Assembly: GCA_016716675.1 (NCBI GenBank)
Contig: JADJVG010000002.1
Location: 186,001-250,000, forward strand
Length of the DNA stretch: 64,000 nucleotides
Reading direction: 5' to 3'
Source: Hyphomicrobium sp.
Lineage (GTDB): Bacteria; Pseudomonadota; Alphaproteobacteria; Rhizobiales; Hyphomicrobiaceae
Shown: positions 17,323 through 26,973 of the stretch, in pieces
Position numbering within the stretch: the first letter of the stretch is position 1
Layout of the letters: each line of letters begins with the position of its first letter
Notes under the pieces: generated by a model
What the model saw: the letters and a program-made list of their open reading frames with translations, nothing else
Databases searched by the model: none
Told to the model about the DNA's origin: nothing
Program-made: the position numbers and the translations under genes

Positions 17323-18348
17323 TCAGGCAACCTCGTTGGTGACGGCGACGAGACGGTCGAGCGCTTGCGCGGCGCGTCCGCTGTCGATGGAGACTTGCGC
17401 CTTGGCGACGCCATCCTTGATGCTGTTGGCCTTGCCCGCAACGATCAGCGCGGCGGCGGCGTTGAGCACGACGATATCGCGGTAGGCGCCCGGCTCGCCC
17501 AGCAGCAATGTGCGCAAGGCTGAGGCGTTGGTCGCGGCATCGCAGCCCTTCAGGTCTGCAATTCTGGCACGCGGCAGGCCAGCGTCTTCCGGCGTCACCT
17601 CGAACACGGTGATGGCGCCGTTTTTAAGTTCGGCAACCGTGGTGGCGCCGGTCGTCGTCAGTTCATCCATGCCGTCGGCGCCATGAACGACCCAGGCATG
17701 CACCGATCCCAGTTTTCTCAGGACCTCGGCAATTGGCTCGACCAGCTTGCGATCATAAACGCCGAGCACTTGGCGCGTTACACCGGCCGGATTGCAGAGC
17801 GGCCCGAGCAGATTGAACAGCGTGCGCACGCCGAGGTCCGTGCGGATTGGCGCCCAGGTCTTCATGGCCGGATGATAGAGCGGCGCCCACAGAAAGCCGA
17901 CGCCTGCGTCAGATATGGCGCGCGTAACCGCGACGGGCGGCACGTCGAGTTTGACGCCGAGCGCGGCCAGAACATCGGAGGCACCAGATAGCGACGTCAC
18001 CGCGCGGTTGCCGTGCTTGGCGATTGTGACTCCGGCACCTGCGGCAACGAAGGTCGCCGCTGTCGAGACATTGAACGTGCCATGGCTATCGCCGCCTGTG
18101 CCGACAATATCGACGGCATTGGGCGGCGCGTCGACGGACGTCATGCGGGCGCGCAAGAACCTGGCGGCGCCCGTGATCTCATCAATGGTTTCGCCGCGCA
18201 CGCGCAGGCCCATGAGAAATGCGCCCATGGCCACCGGCGGCGCAACGCCCGACATCAGCAGGTCCAATGCGGCTTCTGTCTCGGCCTCGTTCAGCCGCTC
18301 ACCGTCGGCAATGCGGCCAATCAATCGCTTCAGCTCTTTGGCGGGCAT
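17323..18348 (-). CDS. trpD: Anthranilate phosphoribosyltransferase
   Basis: TrpD transfers phosphoribose to anthranilate. The 341 residues carry DIVGTGGDSHGTFNVST (PRPP-binding), AKHGNRAVTSLSGASDVL, FLWAPLYHPAMK and RTLFNLLGPLCNPA. The length is typical. It follows trpG after nine bases and precedes trpC. Confidence 0.96.
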   Translation of the reverse strand: MPAKELKRLIGRIADGERLNEAETEAALDLLMSGVAPPVAMGAFLMGLRVRGETIDEITGAARFLRARMTSVDAPPNAVDIVGTGGDSHGTFNVSTAATFVAAGAGVTIAKHGNRAVTSLSGASDVLAALGVKLDVPPVAVTRAISDAGVGFLWAPLYHPAMKTWAPIRTDLGVRTLFNLLGPLCNPAGVTRQVLGVYDRKLVEPIAEVLRKLGSVHAWVVHGADGMDELTTTGATTVAELKNGAITVFEVTPEDAGLPRARIADLKGCDAATNASALRTLLLGEPGAYRDIVVLNAAAALIVAGKANSIKDGVAKAQVSIDSGRAAQALDRLVAVTNEVA

Positions 18349-18357
18349 ATCAGGTTC

Positions 18358-18960
18358 TCAAGCCGCCTTGCGGGATTTGGGTTTGAAACCGGCGAGACTT
18401 AAGAAATTGGCGAGCAGCGCATGGCCCTGTTCGGAGGCGATGCTTTCGGGATGGAACTGCACGCCATGCACGGGATGGGTCTTGTGCTGCAGGCCCATGA
18501 TGATGCCGTCAGCCGTTTCCGCCGTGATCTCCAGGCAGTCGGGCAGCGTGGCGCGCTCGACGATCAGCGAATGATAGCGCGTGATCTGGAACGCCTTCGG
18601 CAGCCCCTTGAAGACGCCCTTATTTGTGTGGGTGATCGTTGAGAGTTTGCCGTGCATCGGCTGGGGTGCGCGGATCACCTTGCCGCCATAGCTCTGGCCG
18701 ATCGACTGATGACCGAGGCAGACGCCGAGCAGAGGGATGGTTGGTCCCGCCTTCTTGATGAGATCGAGGCAGACGCCGGCTTCGTTCGGCGTGCACGGGC
18801 CGGGCGACAAGACGATCGCCTGCGGTTTCTTCGCCATGACCTCTTCGGCGGTCACCTTGTCGTTACGGATCACGACGCTCTCGGCACCAAGTTCGCCCAG
18901 ATAATGGACGAGATTGTAGGTGAAGCTGTCGTAGTTATCGATCAGGATCAGCATGTGCAT
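18358..18960 (-). CDS. trpG: Anthranilate synthase glutamine amidotransferase component
   Basis: TrpG supplies ammonia from glutamine to TrpE. The triad is Cys81 (LLGVCLGHQSIGQ) with His170 and Glu172 (VQFHPESI). The oxyanion strand is SPGPCTPNEAG. The start may be ATG 18960 or ATG 18954 (MLILIDNYDSFT). As in many class-I amidotransferases the protein may also serve aminodeoxychorismate synthase. Its partner trpE is 1.3 kb away and separated by two unrelated genes. Confidence 0.95.
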   Translation of the reverse strand: MHMLILIDNYDSFTYNLVHYLGELGAESVVIRNDKVTAEEVMAKKPQAIVLSPGPCTPNEAGVCLDLIKKAGPTIPLLGVCLGHQSIGQSYGGKVIRAPQPMHGKLSTITHTNKGVFKGLPKAFQITRYHSLIVERATLPDCLEITAETADGIIMGLQHKTHPVHGVQFHPESIASEQGHALLANFLSLAGFKPKSRKAA

Positions 18961-19112
18961 ATCCGATAGCAGAGCGGTGATGTGGCGATGCGGAAAGTAG
19001 CCCCCGGAATGGCTGTTGGCCAGTGGACTTTTCGAGGGATATTTTAACGGGCTACGCGCGAGTTAACCCGCAGCCGCATCGCGATTTCGCGTGCCGGCGT
19101 CGCGGCAGCGCG

Positions 19113-19634
19113 TCAGGTGCGGTCTTTCGGTGTGATAAAGGCTTCGAGATGGCCGCTTTGGATGTCCATGTTGGCGAATGTGTCGCTCGGGAAGCTCAAC
19201 AGCGCCAGGGCAGCGGTCGGAAATTTTTCATTGAGGCGGATTAACTGTGCCGGGTCGCCAGACGCCGCGAGCTTGGATGCAAGCATCTGCAGTCCGGGAT
19301 TGTGGCCGATGACCAGCACGCGCTTAGCGTCTGACGCGACGCTGGAAATGTGTTCCATCAGGTCGGCGGGGCTGGCGAGATACAACTGGTCAATCAGCTT
19401 GATCTGAGCGGCGCCCTTTTTTGCAAAGTGCGGCTCGACGCAGGCCAGCGTTTCGCGCGTGCGCGCTGATGGCGAACACAACACGATGTCGGGTTGGAAT
19501 TTCAGCGATGCCAGAATTTGTCCCATGACCGGCGCGGCGGCGCGTCCGCGCGCGTTCAGCGGCCGGTCGAAATCTTCGATGCCGGGTTCATCCCAGCTAG
19601 ACTTAGCATGCCGAAGCAGCGCGAGTTGGATCAT
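19113..19634 (-). CDS. SixA-like histidine phosphatase
   Basis: The product has 173 residues of the phosphoglycerate-mutase-like fold. The phospho-acceptor is in LALLRHAKSSW (R-H-A in place of R-H-G, as in SixA). DRPLNARGRAAAPVMG, LCSPSARTRETL (second Arg) and VLVIGHNPGLQML (second His) complete the active site. E. coli SixA dephosphorylates phosphohistidine, while the substrate here is unknown. It lies alone between trpG and the small membrane-protein gene. Confidence 0.85.
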   Translation of the reverse strand: MIQLALLRHAKSSWDEPGIEDFDRPLNARGRAAAPVMGQILASLKFQPDIVLCSPSARTRETLACVEPHFAKKGAAQIKLIDQLYLASPADLMEHISSVASDAKRVLVIGHNPGLQMLASKLAASGDPAQLIRLNEKFPTAALALLSFPSDTFANMDIQSGHLEAFITPKDRT

Positions 19635-19810
19635 GGCGCGACAATGCCCGTCGCGCGTGATTTGGGCAAGGGCCAGCGCTTTCGTCTGGGCGAAGGTCTA
19701 AGTCCTGGGCAACCGGCGTGGCATATCGTGCGGCGTGCAGGGTTGCCATGAATGCGCTAGAAGCGCGTGCGATAGAGACGTGATGCACGCTGCAGGGGCC
19801 AACGCTGCCA

Positions 19811-20236
19811 ATGGAAACGATCCTCACGATCCTTAGTCCGATCATCTGGCTGCTGGGCTGGGTGCTGGCGATTGTGTGGTGGATCGTCAGCTATCTGCTG
19901 TGGGCCGTGGTTTGGCTGGTGCTGCCATTCGTGCTCGTCGCCTTCATCGCCATGCGGGCGGCTGAAAAGATGTTCGGCGCCGAAGTTGTGCGCGCCTGGG
20001 TCAAACAGCAATCGCTGAAATTCGGCGCGGGCACTTGGCATCGTGTGCGGCGCTGGTCGTTCGCGCTGACCGCGCTGCCGCTGCGCGTGCTCGGATGGCT
20101 GGTAGTCTATACCATTTGGCACAGCCTCATCAGCCTGTTCTGGAAACCGCGCTGGCACCCATGGACGCGCGCTTGGAGCAAGCGCTGGAAGCCGCGCCAA
20201 CCTGTGCGCCGCGCCAAAGCCGCCAAGGTTCGTTAG
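19811..20236 (+). CDS. Small Trp-rich inner-membrane protein
   Basis: No known family recognised. The first 50 residues hold two very hydrophobic helices rich in Trp (IIWLLGWVLAIVWWIVSYLL, VWLVLPFVLVAFIAM). Another hydrophobic stretch lies near residue 90-115 (LRVLGWLVVYTIWHSLISLF). The tail is strongly basic (RWHPWTRAWSKRWKPRQ), so the C-terminus is expected in the cytoplasm. It converges on trpE with seven bases between the stops. Confidence 0.6.
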   Translation: METILTILSPIIWLLGWVLAIVWWIVSYLLWAVVWLVLPFVLVAFIAMRAAEKMFGAEVVRAWVKQQSLKFGAGTWHRVRRWSFALTALPLRVLGWLVVYTIWHSLISLFWKPRWHPWTRAWSKRWKPRQPVRRAKAAKVR

Positions 20237-20243
20237 GTCCGCA

Positions 20244-21858
20244 CTAGCCGAAGGCGCCGCCGCTGCCGGATTGCGATGTGCGCGTGCTCTTGGCTGCGAA
20301 GCGCACGGCTTCTTCAGCGGCGCGCACCACGGCTTTGGCTTTGTTGATGCATTCCTGCTGTTCGTTTTCGGCGATGCTGTCGTTGGTGATGCCGGCGCCC
20401 GCCTGCACATGCACCATGCCGTCTTTCACGATTGCGGTGCGCAGCACGATGCAGGTATCCATCTCACCGCCCGCCGAGAAGTATCCGACGCATCCGGCAT
20501 AGGGCCCGCGCTTGGCCTTTTCGAGTTCAGCGATGATTTCCATCGAGCGAACCTTGGGCGCGCCCGAAACAGTGCCTGCTGGAAAGCCCGCCATCAGCGC
20601 GTCGATGGCGTCGTGCGTGTTGTCATCCAGTTGACCGACGACGTTCGAGACGATGTGCATGACGTGGCTATAGCGTTCGATGACGAACTGATCGGTGACG
20701 GAGACGCTGCCGGTCTTGGCGACGCGGCCTACATCGTTGCGGCCGAGGTCAAGCAGCATCAAATGTTCGGAGCGCTCCTTGGGATCAGCGAGCAGAGCCG
20801 CTGCCAGCGCTTGATCCTGCGCTTCGGTTGCGCCGCGATGCGTGGTGCCGGCAATCGGCCGGATGGTGACGACGCCGTCGCGCACGCGTACCAGAATTTC
20901 CGGGCTCGATCCGACCAGCGCGAAATCGCCGAAGTCGAGATGGAACAGGAACGGCGAAGGATTGAGGCGGCGCAGCGAGCGATACAGCGCGAATGACGGA
21001 AGCGCGAAGGGTGCCGAAAAACGCTGAGACAGCACGACCTGGAAGATATCGCCGGCGGTGATGTATTCCTTGGCCTTGCCGACCATGCCGAGAAATTCGG
21101 ATGGCGTTGTGTTCGAGACCGGCTCCGGCAACGTATCGGCAAGCGTCGCGGCAGACGCGGCTCTATGCGGCAGCGGTACGTCGAGTAAACGAACGGCGGC
21201 GGCAAGGCGCGTTTTTGCAGCGTCATAGGCGGCGTCCGCGGATTGTCCGGCGACCGCACGAACCGGCGTGACGATCGTCGTTTCGTCTTTGACGCTGTCA
21301 AAAATCAAGATCAGCGTCGGGCGGATCAGGATCGCGTCCGGTACGCCGAGCGCGTCCGGCCCCATCTCGGGAAGCGTCTCGATCAGCCGCACGGTGTCGT
21401 AGCCCATATAGCCGAAGATGCCCGCTGACATCGGCGGCAGGCCTTCCCGGCAGGCTGATCCTGCTTTCCGCCAGGATCGCCCGCAGCGACGCGAGCGTCG
21501 ATTGGTGATCTTTGACGAAGGCGTTGGCGTCGGCGGAGGGCGTGCGGTTGATTTCGGCCGTCTCGCCGTGCGCGCGCCAAATCAGATCTGGCTCAAGCCC
21601 GATGATCGAATAGCGACCGCGCGTGGCGCCGCCCTCGACCGACTCCAGCAGGAAGCTCATGGATTTGCCGCTGCCGGCGACTTTGAGATACGCCGAAACC
21701 GGCGTCTCCAGGTCGGCGACGAGGCGCGTCCACACGACTTGTGGATGGCCCGCATCATAGCCGTCTTTGAATGCCGCAAACGCCGGCCACAGGTTGCCGT
21801 CCAGCGCACGCGCGGCGCTGTCGGCTGCATCATTGCCGGCGGTTTTTTGCACGGTCAC
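20244..21858 (-). CDS. trpE: Anthranilate synthase component I (single-base frameshift)
   Basis: TrpE forms anthranilate from chorismate. The N-terminal part has SAYLKVAGSGKSMSFLLESV (tryptophan feedback site, LLES) and YSIIGLEPDLIWR. The C-terminal chorismate-binding domain shows ITAGDIFQVVLSQRF, SPSPEI-like VGSSPEILVR, PIAGTTHRG, DLGRNDVGRV, HIVSNVVGQL and PAGTVSGAPKVRSMEII. The frame is broken near 21446-21450 by one extra base (CCGGGAAGG for CCGGAAGG). Correcting it joins ISLPEGLPPMSAGIFGYMGY and yields 537 residues. It starts 14 bases after the ppiD-like stop and probably shares its transcript. Confidence 0.92.
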
Positions 21859-21872
21859 GTTCGCCGCGCTCC

Positions 21873-23768
21873 TTACTGTTCTGTTAGACCAAGCGCGCGC
21901 TTCAGCTCAACTTCGTTGACGCTGGCCTGGTAATGGGTCTTGAGCGCATCGGCATATTCGCCCAGCACTTGGTTGGTATAATCCGACTGAAGCTCAGTGG
22001 TGAGTTTTTCAAGCTGCTCTTTGGTAGCCGGGGGCGCCGGTGCGATCGTCACCACCTTGAAGATCGTGCGCGATCCTCTGTCGGAGGTGATCGCACTGCC
22101 GGCACGGCCTTGCGCCAACACGAATGCCTGGGCTACCGCTGCTTCCGTCAAGCCCTGCGGGATTGTCGTGCGCGTGAACGATTCCGATGTTGCGGGCTTG
22201 GCGGCGGTCGCGGTCTCAAGCGCACTCATCGGTTCGCCGGCGTTGATGCGTTCCACCAGCTTGTTGGCCAGTTCGGTCACAAGGCGCTGGCGTTCGAAGC
22301 CGGTGTAGTCCTCTTTGACTTCCGCCTTCACCTCTTCAAACGTCTTCTGCTTGGGCGCCTCTGTGCCGGTCATCGTGATCCAAGCGAAAGCGCCACTCGG
22401 CAATTCAATGCCCTGATCGAGGCTGGATGCGTCGGGAGCAAAAACGTCAGCGATGATCTTCGTGGAATCCGGCGTTTTGAGCACGGGCTTGCCATCGGGG
22501 CCGAGGCCCTGGCGGTCGGCGCCGGCGACATCCTGGAACGGCAGAGACAACTGATCCGCCACTTCCTTGAGGGTCTTGCCCGCCGAACGCGCGTCTTCAA
22601 TTTCGTCGTGCTTCTGCTGCAGGGCCTGCTTGGCTTTTTCAAGCGCGAGCTTATCGCGTACTTCATTCTTGACGCCGGCGAGGGTCTGCGTTGTGCCGGG
22701 TTCGATCTGCGTGACGCGCAGAATAGCGGTGGCGAAGCGGCCCTCGATGACGTCCGAGAATTTGTCTTTCTCGAGAGCAAAGGCGGCGTCGGCGATCTTC
22801 TGGTCGATCAGCGCCTTCTTGGTGACGAGCCCGAGATCGACGTCGGTATCCTTGGCGCCGGTGCTCTTGGCGACGTCGGCGAAGGTCTTGGAGCTATCAC
22901 GCAAGGCCTTCAACGCTTCTTCTGCAGTCGCCTTATCTTTGAAGGCGATCTGCTGGATGCGCCGCTGTTCCGGCGTGTCGTAGCTTTCCTTGGTGGCGGC
23001 GTAAGACTTTTCGATCTCTTCGTCGGTGACCGTCATCTGCTTTTTCAGGTCGTCGGCCGATAGCGTCAGGATCTGGAATTTGCGGTATTCCGGCGTCATG
23101 TAGCGCGACTTCTCGGCCTCATAGCGCTCCTTGAGCTTGGTGTCGTCGGCTTCCGGAATGGTGATGACTTTGTCGGCGTCGATCGTCAGCCATTCGACGG
23201 TGCGCTTTTCGTCGTTGTAGGCATGCACCAAGTCGATCATCGGTTGGGGAACAGCCAGGCCCTTAACCAGGGAGCCGATCATCATCGTGCGCATTTCGTC
23301 TTTACGGTACAGGTTGAAGAACCCGCGTTCCGACATCCCCAATTGGCGCAGGCGGTTAAAGAACGCGTCCTTAGAGAACTTGCCTGAAGCATCCTTCAGG
23401 TTGGGGTCGGACTGCAGCATGTCGATCAGTGTGGTATCCGACAGATCAATGCCAAGATCCTTGGCGTGGGCTTCGATTGCCGCGCCGCCGAGAAGTTGCG
23501 AAATCACGCGGCGATCGAGCCCGAGCGCCTTGCCTTGTTCGGCGGTCAGCTTCTGATTGGCTTCGCGAGAAAATGCATCAAGTTCACGCTGAAACTCGCG
23601 CGAGTAATCTTCAGCGGTGATGTCGGTGCCTGCAATCGTTGCGACCGAACCACGGCCCCAGCCGGTGAAAACGTCTGCGACGCCCCAGATCATGAAACTT
23701 ATAACAAGAAGTCCGAAAAGGATCTTCGCGACCCAGGTTTGGGCGCCCCGTCTCAAAGCCTCGAGCAT
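21873..23768 (-). CDS. PpiD-like periplasmic peptidyl-prolyl isomerase/chaperone
   Basis: The protein has 631 residues from the ATG at 23768. That start places a single membrane anchor (AKILFGLLVISFMIWGVADVF) at residues 14-34, the standard PpiD topology. A SurA-N-like chaperone domain follows (GTDITAEDYSREFQRELDAF). The parvulin-type rotamase segment lies in the middle (EQRRIQQIAFKDKATAEEAL, DLGLVTKKALIDQKIADAAF). The C-terminus is a second chaperone lobe. It helps fold outer-membrane proteins leaving the Sec channel. The frame extends to 24014 but the added residues look non-coding. It is divergent from tpiA. Confidence 0.88.
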   Translation of the reverse strand: MLEALRRGAQTWVAKILFGLLVISFMIWGVADVFTGWGRGSVATIAGTDITAEDYSREFQRELDAFSREANQKLTAEQGKALGLDRRVISQLLGGAAIEAHAKDLGIDLSDTTLIDMLQSDPNLKDASGKFSKDAFFNRLRQLGMSERGFFNLYRKDEMRTMMIGSLVKGLAVPQPMIDLVHAYNDEKRTVEWLTIDADKVITIPEADDTKLKERYEAEKSRYMTPEYRKFQILTLSADDLKKQMTVTDEEIEKSYAATKESYDTPEQRRIQQIAFKDKATAEEALKALRDSSKTFADVAKSTGAKDTDVDLGLVTKKALIDQKIADAAFALEKDKFSDVIEGRFATAILRVTQIEPGTTQTLAGVKNEVRDKLALEKAKQALQQKHDEIEDARSAGKTLKEVADQLSLPFQDVAGADRQGLGPDGKPVLKTPDSTKIIADVFAPDASSLDQGIELPSGAFAWITMTGTEAPKQKTFEEVKAEVKEDYTGFERQRLVTELANKLVERINAGEPMSALETATAAKPATSESFTRTTIPQGLTEAAVAQAFVLAQGRAGSAITSDRGSRTIFKVVTIAPAPPATKEQLEKLTTELQSDYTNQVLGEYADALKTHYQASVNEVELKRALGLTEQ

Positions 23769-24043
23769 GAAGGTGGAGTTTCCCGTGGTTGCTGGCGCAA
23801 GCCCCGCATCTATGCGGGTAGGCCGGTGCGCTGGAGTAAAATGTGCATATGCCTCTAAAGCCCGTACGTGACGGGCCAGTTCGCCGTGATATGAAGCGCA
23901 GCGGAGCGCCGATTGCAAGGGTGTGCGGCGAGGTTCTGGGCTCTTCTGCGCTCCATCCCTGGTTCTTGCGGGGCTGATGCGGCATGTAACGGCGATACTG
24001 AGCGTATAAAACACCGACTATCGAGGGACGACAAGGATTTAGC

Positions 24044-24817
24044 ATGACCGCAGGGGCAGGGAAGATTCGGCCGCTTGTTGCCGGAAACTGGAAAATGAAC
24101 GGCCTGAAGGCCGGACTTCACGAAGCGCTCACCGTGCGTGATGCGCTGACGGCGCCGCTGGCCAACATTGCAGCCGATGTCATGATCGCACCGCCGGCAA
24201 CGCTGCTGTTGGCCATGGCGGACGCTTGCCACCCTGGCCCACTGTCGTTTGCGGGGCAGGATTGCCACGTCAACGCCAGCGGCGCCCACACGGGTGATAT
24301 TTCCGCTGAAATGCTGAAAGAATCAGGGGCAACGGCGGTCATCGTTGGCCACTCCGAACGCCGCGCCGATCATGGCGAAACGGACCGCATCGTGCAAAGC
24401 AAGGCGGCTGCGGCCCGGCGCGCAGGCTTGACCGCCATCATATGCCTCGGCGAGACCATCGGCGAACGTAATGCCGGTTTGGCGCTGTCCGTGGTGGCAC
24501 GGCAACTCAAGAACTCGGTGCCCGACGGTGCAACCGCCGCCGATACGGTAATCGCCTATGAACCCGTGTGGGCCATCGGAACGGGGTTAACGCCGTCGCC
24601 TGCGGATGTGGCCGAAGTTCACGGGCTGATCCGCCGCGATCTTATCACTCGGTTTGGCGCGGAGGGTGCCGCCATGCGCCTCCTTTACGGCGGCTCGGTA
24701 AAGCCCGATAATGCTCGCGTTTTGCTAACTGTGGACAACGTCAATGGCGCGCTGGTCGGCGGAGCGAGCCTGAAAGCCAGCGATTTTCTCGCCATAGTTC
24801 GTGCCTATGAATCCTAA
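24044..24817 (+). CDS. tpiA: Triosephosphate isomerase
   Basis: TpiA interconverts dihydroxyacetone phosphate and glyceraldehyde 3-phosphate. The 257-residue barrel has GNWKMNG (catalytic Lys), VIVGHSERR (His), IAYEPVWAIGTG (Glu and flexible loop) and LYGGSVKPDNA. The neighbourhood tpiA-secG-pyrG is conserved in Rhizobiales, here with two extra genes between tpiA and secG. Confidence 0.97.
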   Translation: MTAGAGKIRPLVAGNWKMNGLKAGLHEALTVRDALTAPLANIAADVMIAPPATLLLAMADACHPGPLSFAGQDCHVNASGAHTGDISAEMLKESGATAVIVGHSERRADHGETDRIVQSKAAAARRAGLTAIICLGETIGERNAGLALSVVARQLKNSVPDGATAADTVIAYEPVWAIGTGLTPSPADVAEVHGLIRRDLITRFGAEGAAMRLLYGGSVKPDNARVLLTVDNVNGALVGGASLKASDFLAIVRAYES

Positions 24818-24834
24818 AAGCCTTTGAGAGTTGA

Positions 24835-25440
24835 ATGATGGTTGCGTCTGTGCGGTTTGTCGTGGCGTTGCTTGCCGGTGTCTGCGTGGCCGCGATGCCG
24901 TCGCTGGCAGCGGAGCCAAAGTACGACAAGGATACCTGCGCCCAGTTTCACACTGAACAGGCGAAGTTCATCGAGTCCGGCATTCTGGCCGACCTTGCGC
25001 GTGGCGCAGACTGGGGCAAAACCAATCTTTCAGCCGACCGCCTGCGCGAAATCGAGCAGTACATCTTGCTCGACGAGCAGATCAAATTCGCCTGCCGCGA
25101 AGCAACGCTGACGCCGGAGATGCTGAACCTCGAAGAGATCGCCAGACGGTTGGAGGCGAACCCCAACGCCGATCCGTTCGCGCCACCAGCGCCGCCTGCC
25201 GCGCAAGCAGACGACTCGGGCGAAGATAACGCCACCGCCACTCCCGACGACGGCACGGTGAAGAAAAAGCGCAAGCCGGCCGCCAAGCCAGTCACGCAGG
25301 CCAAGCCTAAGCCACCTGCTGCCAAGGCTGTAAAACCGGCCTCATCCAAGACGTTGGATGACGCTTACAAGGCGCCGTCGGTGGCTGACACGGCGCCGCC
25401 GGAGGCGAAGCCTATCGCGCCATCAACGGCGACGCGCTGA
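24835..25440 (+). CDS. Secreted hypothetical protein with Lys/Pro-rich tail
   Basis: The 201-residue product has a signal peptide (VALLAGVCVAAMPSLAAEP). Residues 30-100 form a compact helical part with two Cys (DTCAQFHTEQAKFIESGILA, IKFACREATLTPEMLNLEEI) that could be disulfide-linked. The C-terminal half is low-complexity Ala/Pro/Lys. It starts 17 bases after tpiA and is likely cotranscribed. No function can be assigned. Confidence 0.7.
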   Translation: MMVASVRFVVALLAGVCVAAMPSLAAEPKYDKDTCAQFHTEQAKFIESGILADLARGADWGKTNLSADRLREIEQYILLDEQIKFACREATLTPEMLNLEEIARRLEANPNADPFAPPAPPAAQADDSGEDNATATPDDGTVKKKRKPAAKPVTQAKPKPPAAKAVKPASSKTLDDAYKAPSVADTAPPEAKPIAPSTATR

Positions 25441-25445
25441 ACCGT

Positions 25446-26156
25446 TTAGCGGCAGCGCTTGAAGGCACCACGATCGAAATGAAAATGATTGGCGTGGGCG
25501 GCGTTATAATCCGGCCCTAAGGCTACGCGGAAATACCGGCACGCGCGCTCATGGATTGCGCGCAGAAATTGGGCTTCGTTGCCGCTGCCTTTCCAATTTT
25601 TCAAGACGCTGATCGTGCGCCCGTCGGCGAGGGCGAAGCTTTCGATGTCGATGGCGTTGGCGGTCGCGTGCTGGCTGCGAAAGGATTTGAGAGACGGGCT
25701 GCCGAGGATGTTGCGGCAGGCATAAACGCCCATGTGACGCACGCTTTTGATGTCCGATTTCAGATAGTGGGCGGCGGCTGGACGGACTTCATGGGCCAGC
25801 CACATGGAGAGAGCGGCCGCCATCCCGCACGTGATCTTATCGGTCGTGAGTTTGACGCCTCCGGCCGCGCTCATCCTGACGCCGTTTTGCCATCCGCAGC
25901 CTTTGGTAATGGGTTGGTCGGTGATGGGAGAGGCGTCGATCAACGGCGAGGCGATAACGGCGGCGCAGTGACGAGCGTCGGCGTTGAGCGATGCGAGCCG
26001 GAAATCAAGAAACCAACTTGCTGGCTCGTCGAGGTTCAGCGGTGCGAACGGGCTGAAGCGTTGGGGCACGAGACCCAGCCACAAGGCCGAAGCGAACCCA
26101 GCCGCGAGCACGGCGAGGAGCGCCAGGCGGGTACGTGATCGGCGGCTGAGGCGCAT
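25446..26156 (-). CDS. Extensin-like C-terminal domain protein
   Basis: The product has 236 residues. An N-terminal membrane or signal helix (LALLAVLAAGFASALWLGLV) is followed by the extensin_C domain. Its motifs are GCGWQNGVRMSAAGGVKL, ITCGMAAALSMWLAHEVRPA, VRHMGVYACRNI, SQHATANAIDIESF and ANHFHFDRG. The last His/Asp groups resemble the metal site of D-Ala-D-Ala peptidase-like folds, and a murein role is suspected for the family. It converges on the secreted hypothetical gene with six bases between. Confidence 0.85.
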   Translation of the reverse strand: MRLSRRSRTRLALLAVLAAGFASALWLGLVPQRFSPFAPLNLDEPASWFLDFRLASLNADARHCAAVIASPLIDASPITDQPITKGCGWQNGVRMSAAGGVKLTTDKITCGMAAALSMWLAHEVRPAAAHYLKSDIKSVRHMGVYACRNILGSPSLKSFRSQHATANAIDIESFALADGRTISVLKNWKGSGNEAQFLRAIHERACRYFRVALGPDYNAAHANHFHFDRGAFKRCR

Positions 26157-26463
26157 CGGGGCGGGGTCCTCTGTACGAATCAGGGGGCTCGGTGGCGGCG
26201 AAGCAGCGGTTCAGACGCCGGTAAAATGCGGCCCCGATGAGGCAGGTGGCTGCGGCCGCTGGCACCGTACTGTCGTTTGCCTCTGCTGCGGCACGGTGGG
26301 TTGCCGCTGCCGCGGCGAGGGCGGGGCTAGCGTCAGGGCGAGCTGTGGTGTAGAAGGCCCGCAATCACAGCGGGCACAGCTCGCAGCCCGTGAACTCCAG
26401 CGCCGATCCGCCGAATTTGAGCGGACGATCTGGCGAAACCCTGAATTTTGGAACGCTCGACCA

Positions 26464-26853
26464 ATGGCCACCGTCCTCCTCGTCATTCATCTCATGATTG
26501 CAGCAGCCCTTGTCGGCGTCGTGTTGTTGCAGAAGTCCGAAGGCGGTGCGCTTGGCATGGGCGGCGGCGGTGGTGGCGGCTTCCTGACGGGACGCGGCAC
26601 TGCCAACCTTTTGACCCGAGCAACCGCCGGTCTGGCGGCAGCCTTCTTCACAACGTCCATTCTGCTGACCATCATTGCCAGACAATCGGCCCCTGTGGGT
26701 TCGGTGTTTGATGCGACCAATCCGGGCCAGACGCCGGCTGCGGGCGCCCCGGCAACGCCAGGCGAAGCGCCCGCCGAGCCGCAGGGTCGCGGCGGCATTC
26801 TCGACAAGCTGCAGCCGCCGTCCAGCGAACCGGCTGTTCCGGGCGGTCAGTAG
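26464..26853 (+). CDS. secG: Preprotein translocase subunit SecG
   Basis: SecG is the small membrane subunit of SecYEG. The ATG at 26464 starts MATVLLVIHLMIAAALVGVV. Next come LLQKSEGGALGMGGG, the Gly-rich loop, TRATAGLAAAFFTTSILLTI as second helix, and an Ala/Pro tail typical of alphaproteobacteria. The total is 129 residues. The frame is open far upstream but that part is not coding. Confidence 0.93.
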   Translation: MATVLLVIHLMIAAALVGVVLLQKSEGGALGMGGGGGGGFLTGRGTANLLTRATAGLAAAFFTTSILLTIIARQSAPVGSVFDATNPGQTPAAGAPATPGEAPAEPQGRGGILDKLQPPSSEPAVPGGQ

Positions 26854-26973
26854 TCGCGCCACAGTCCACCGCTGTTTGAGCGTCCGCGCGTCGATCGCGT
26901 AGATCGTGCGCGCGTATCGTGGCAGACAGTCTCATGGATCCGCAGCAACGGCGGTTCCGGATGGGGCTATGCC

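Noticed and set aside
21933..23063. 376-codon plus-strand frame opposite the PpiD-like gene
   Set aside because: The minus-strand protein is clearly conserved; the plus frame is a composition effect of GC-rich DNA.
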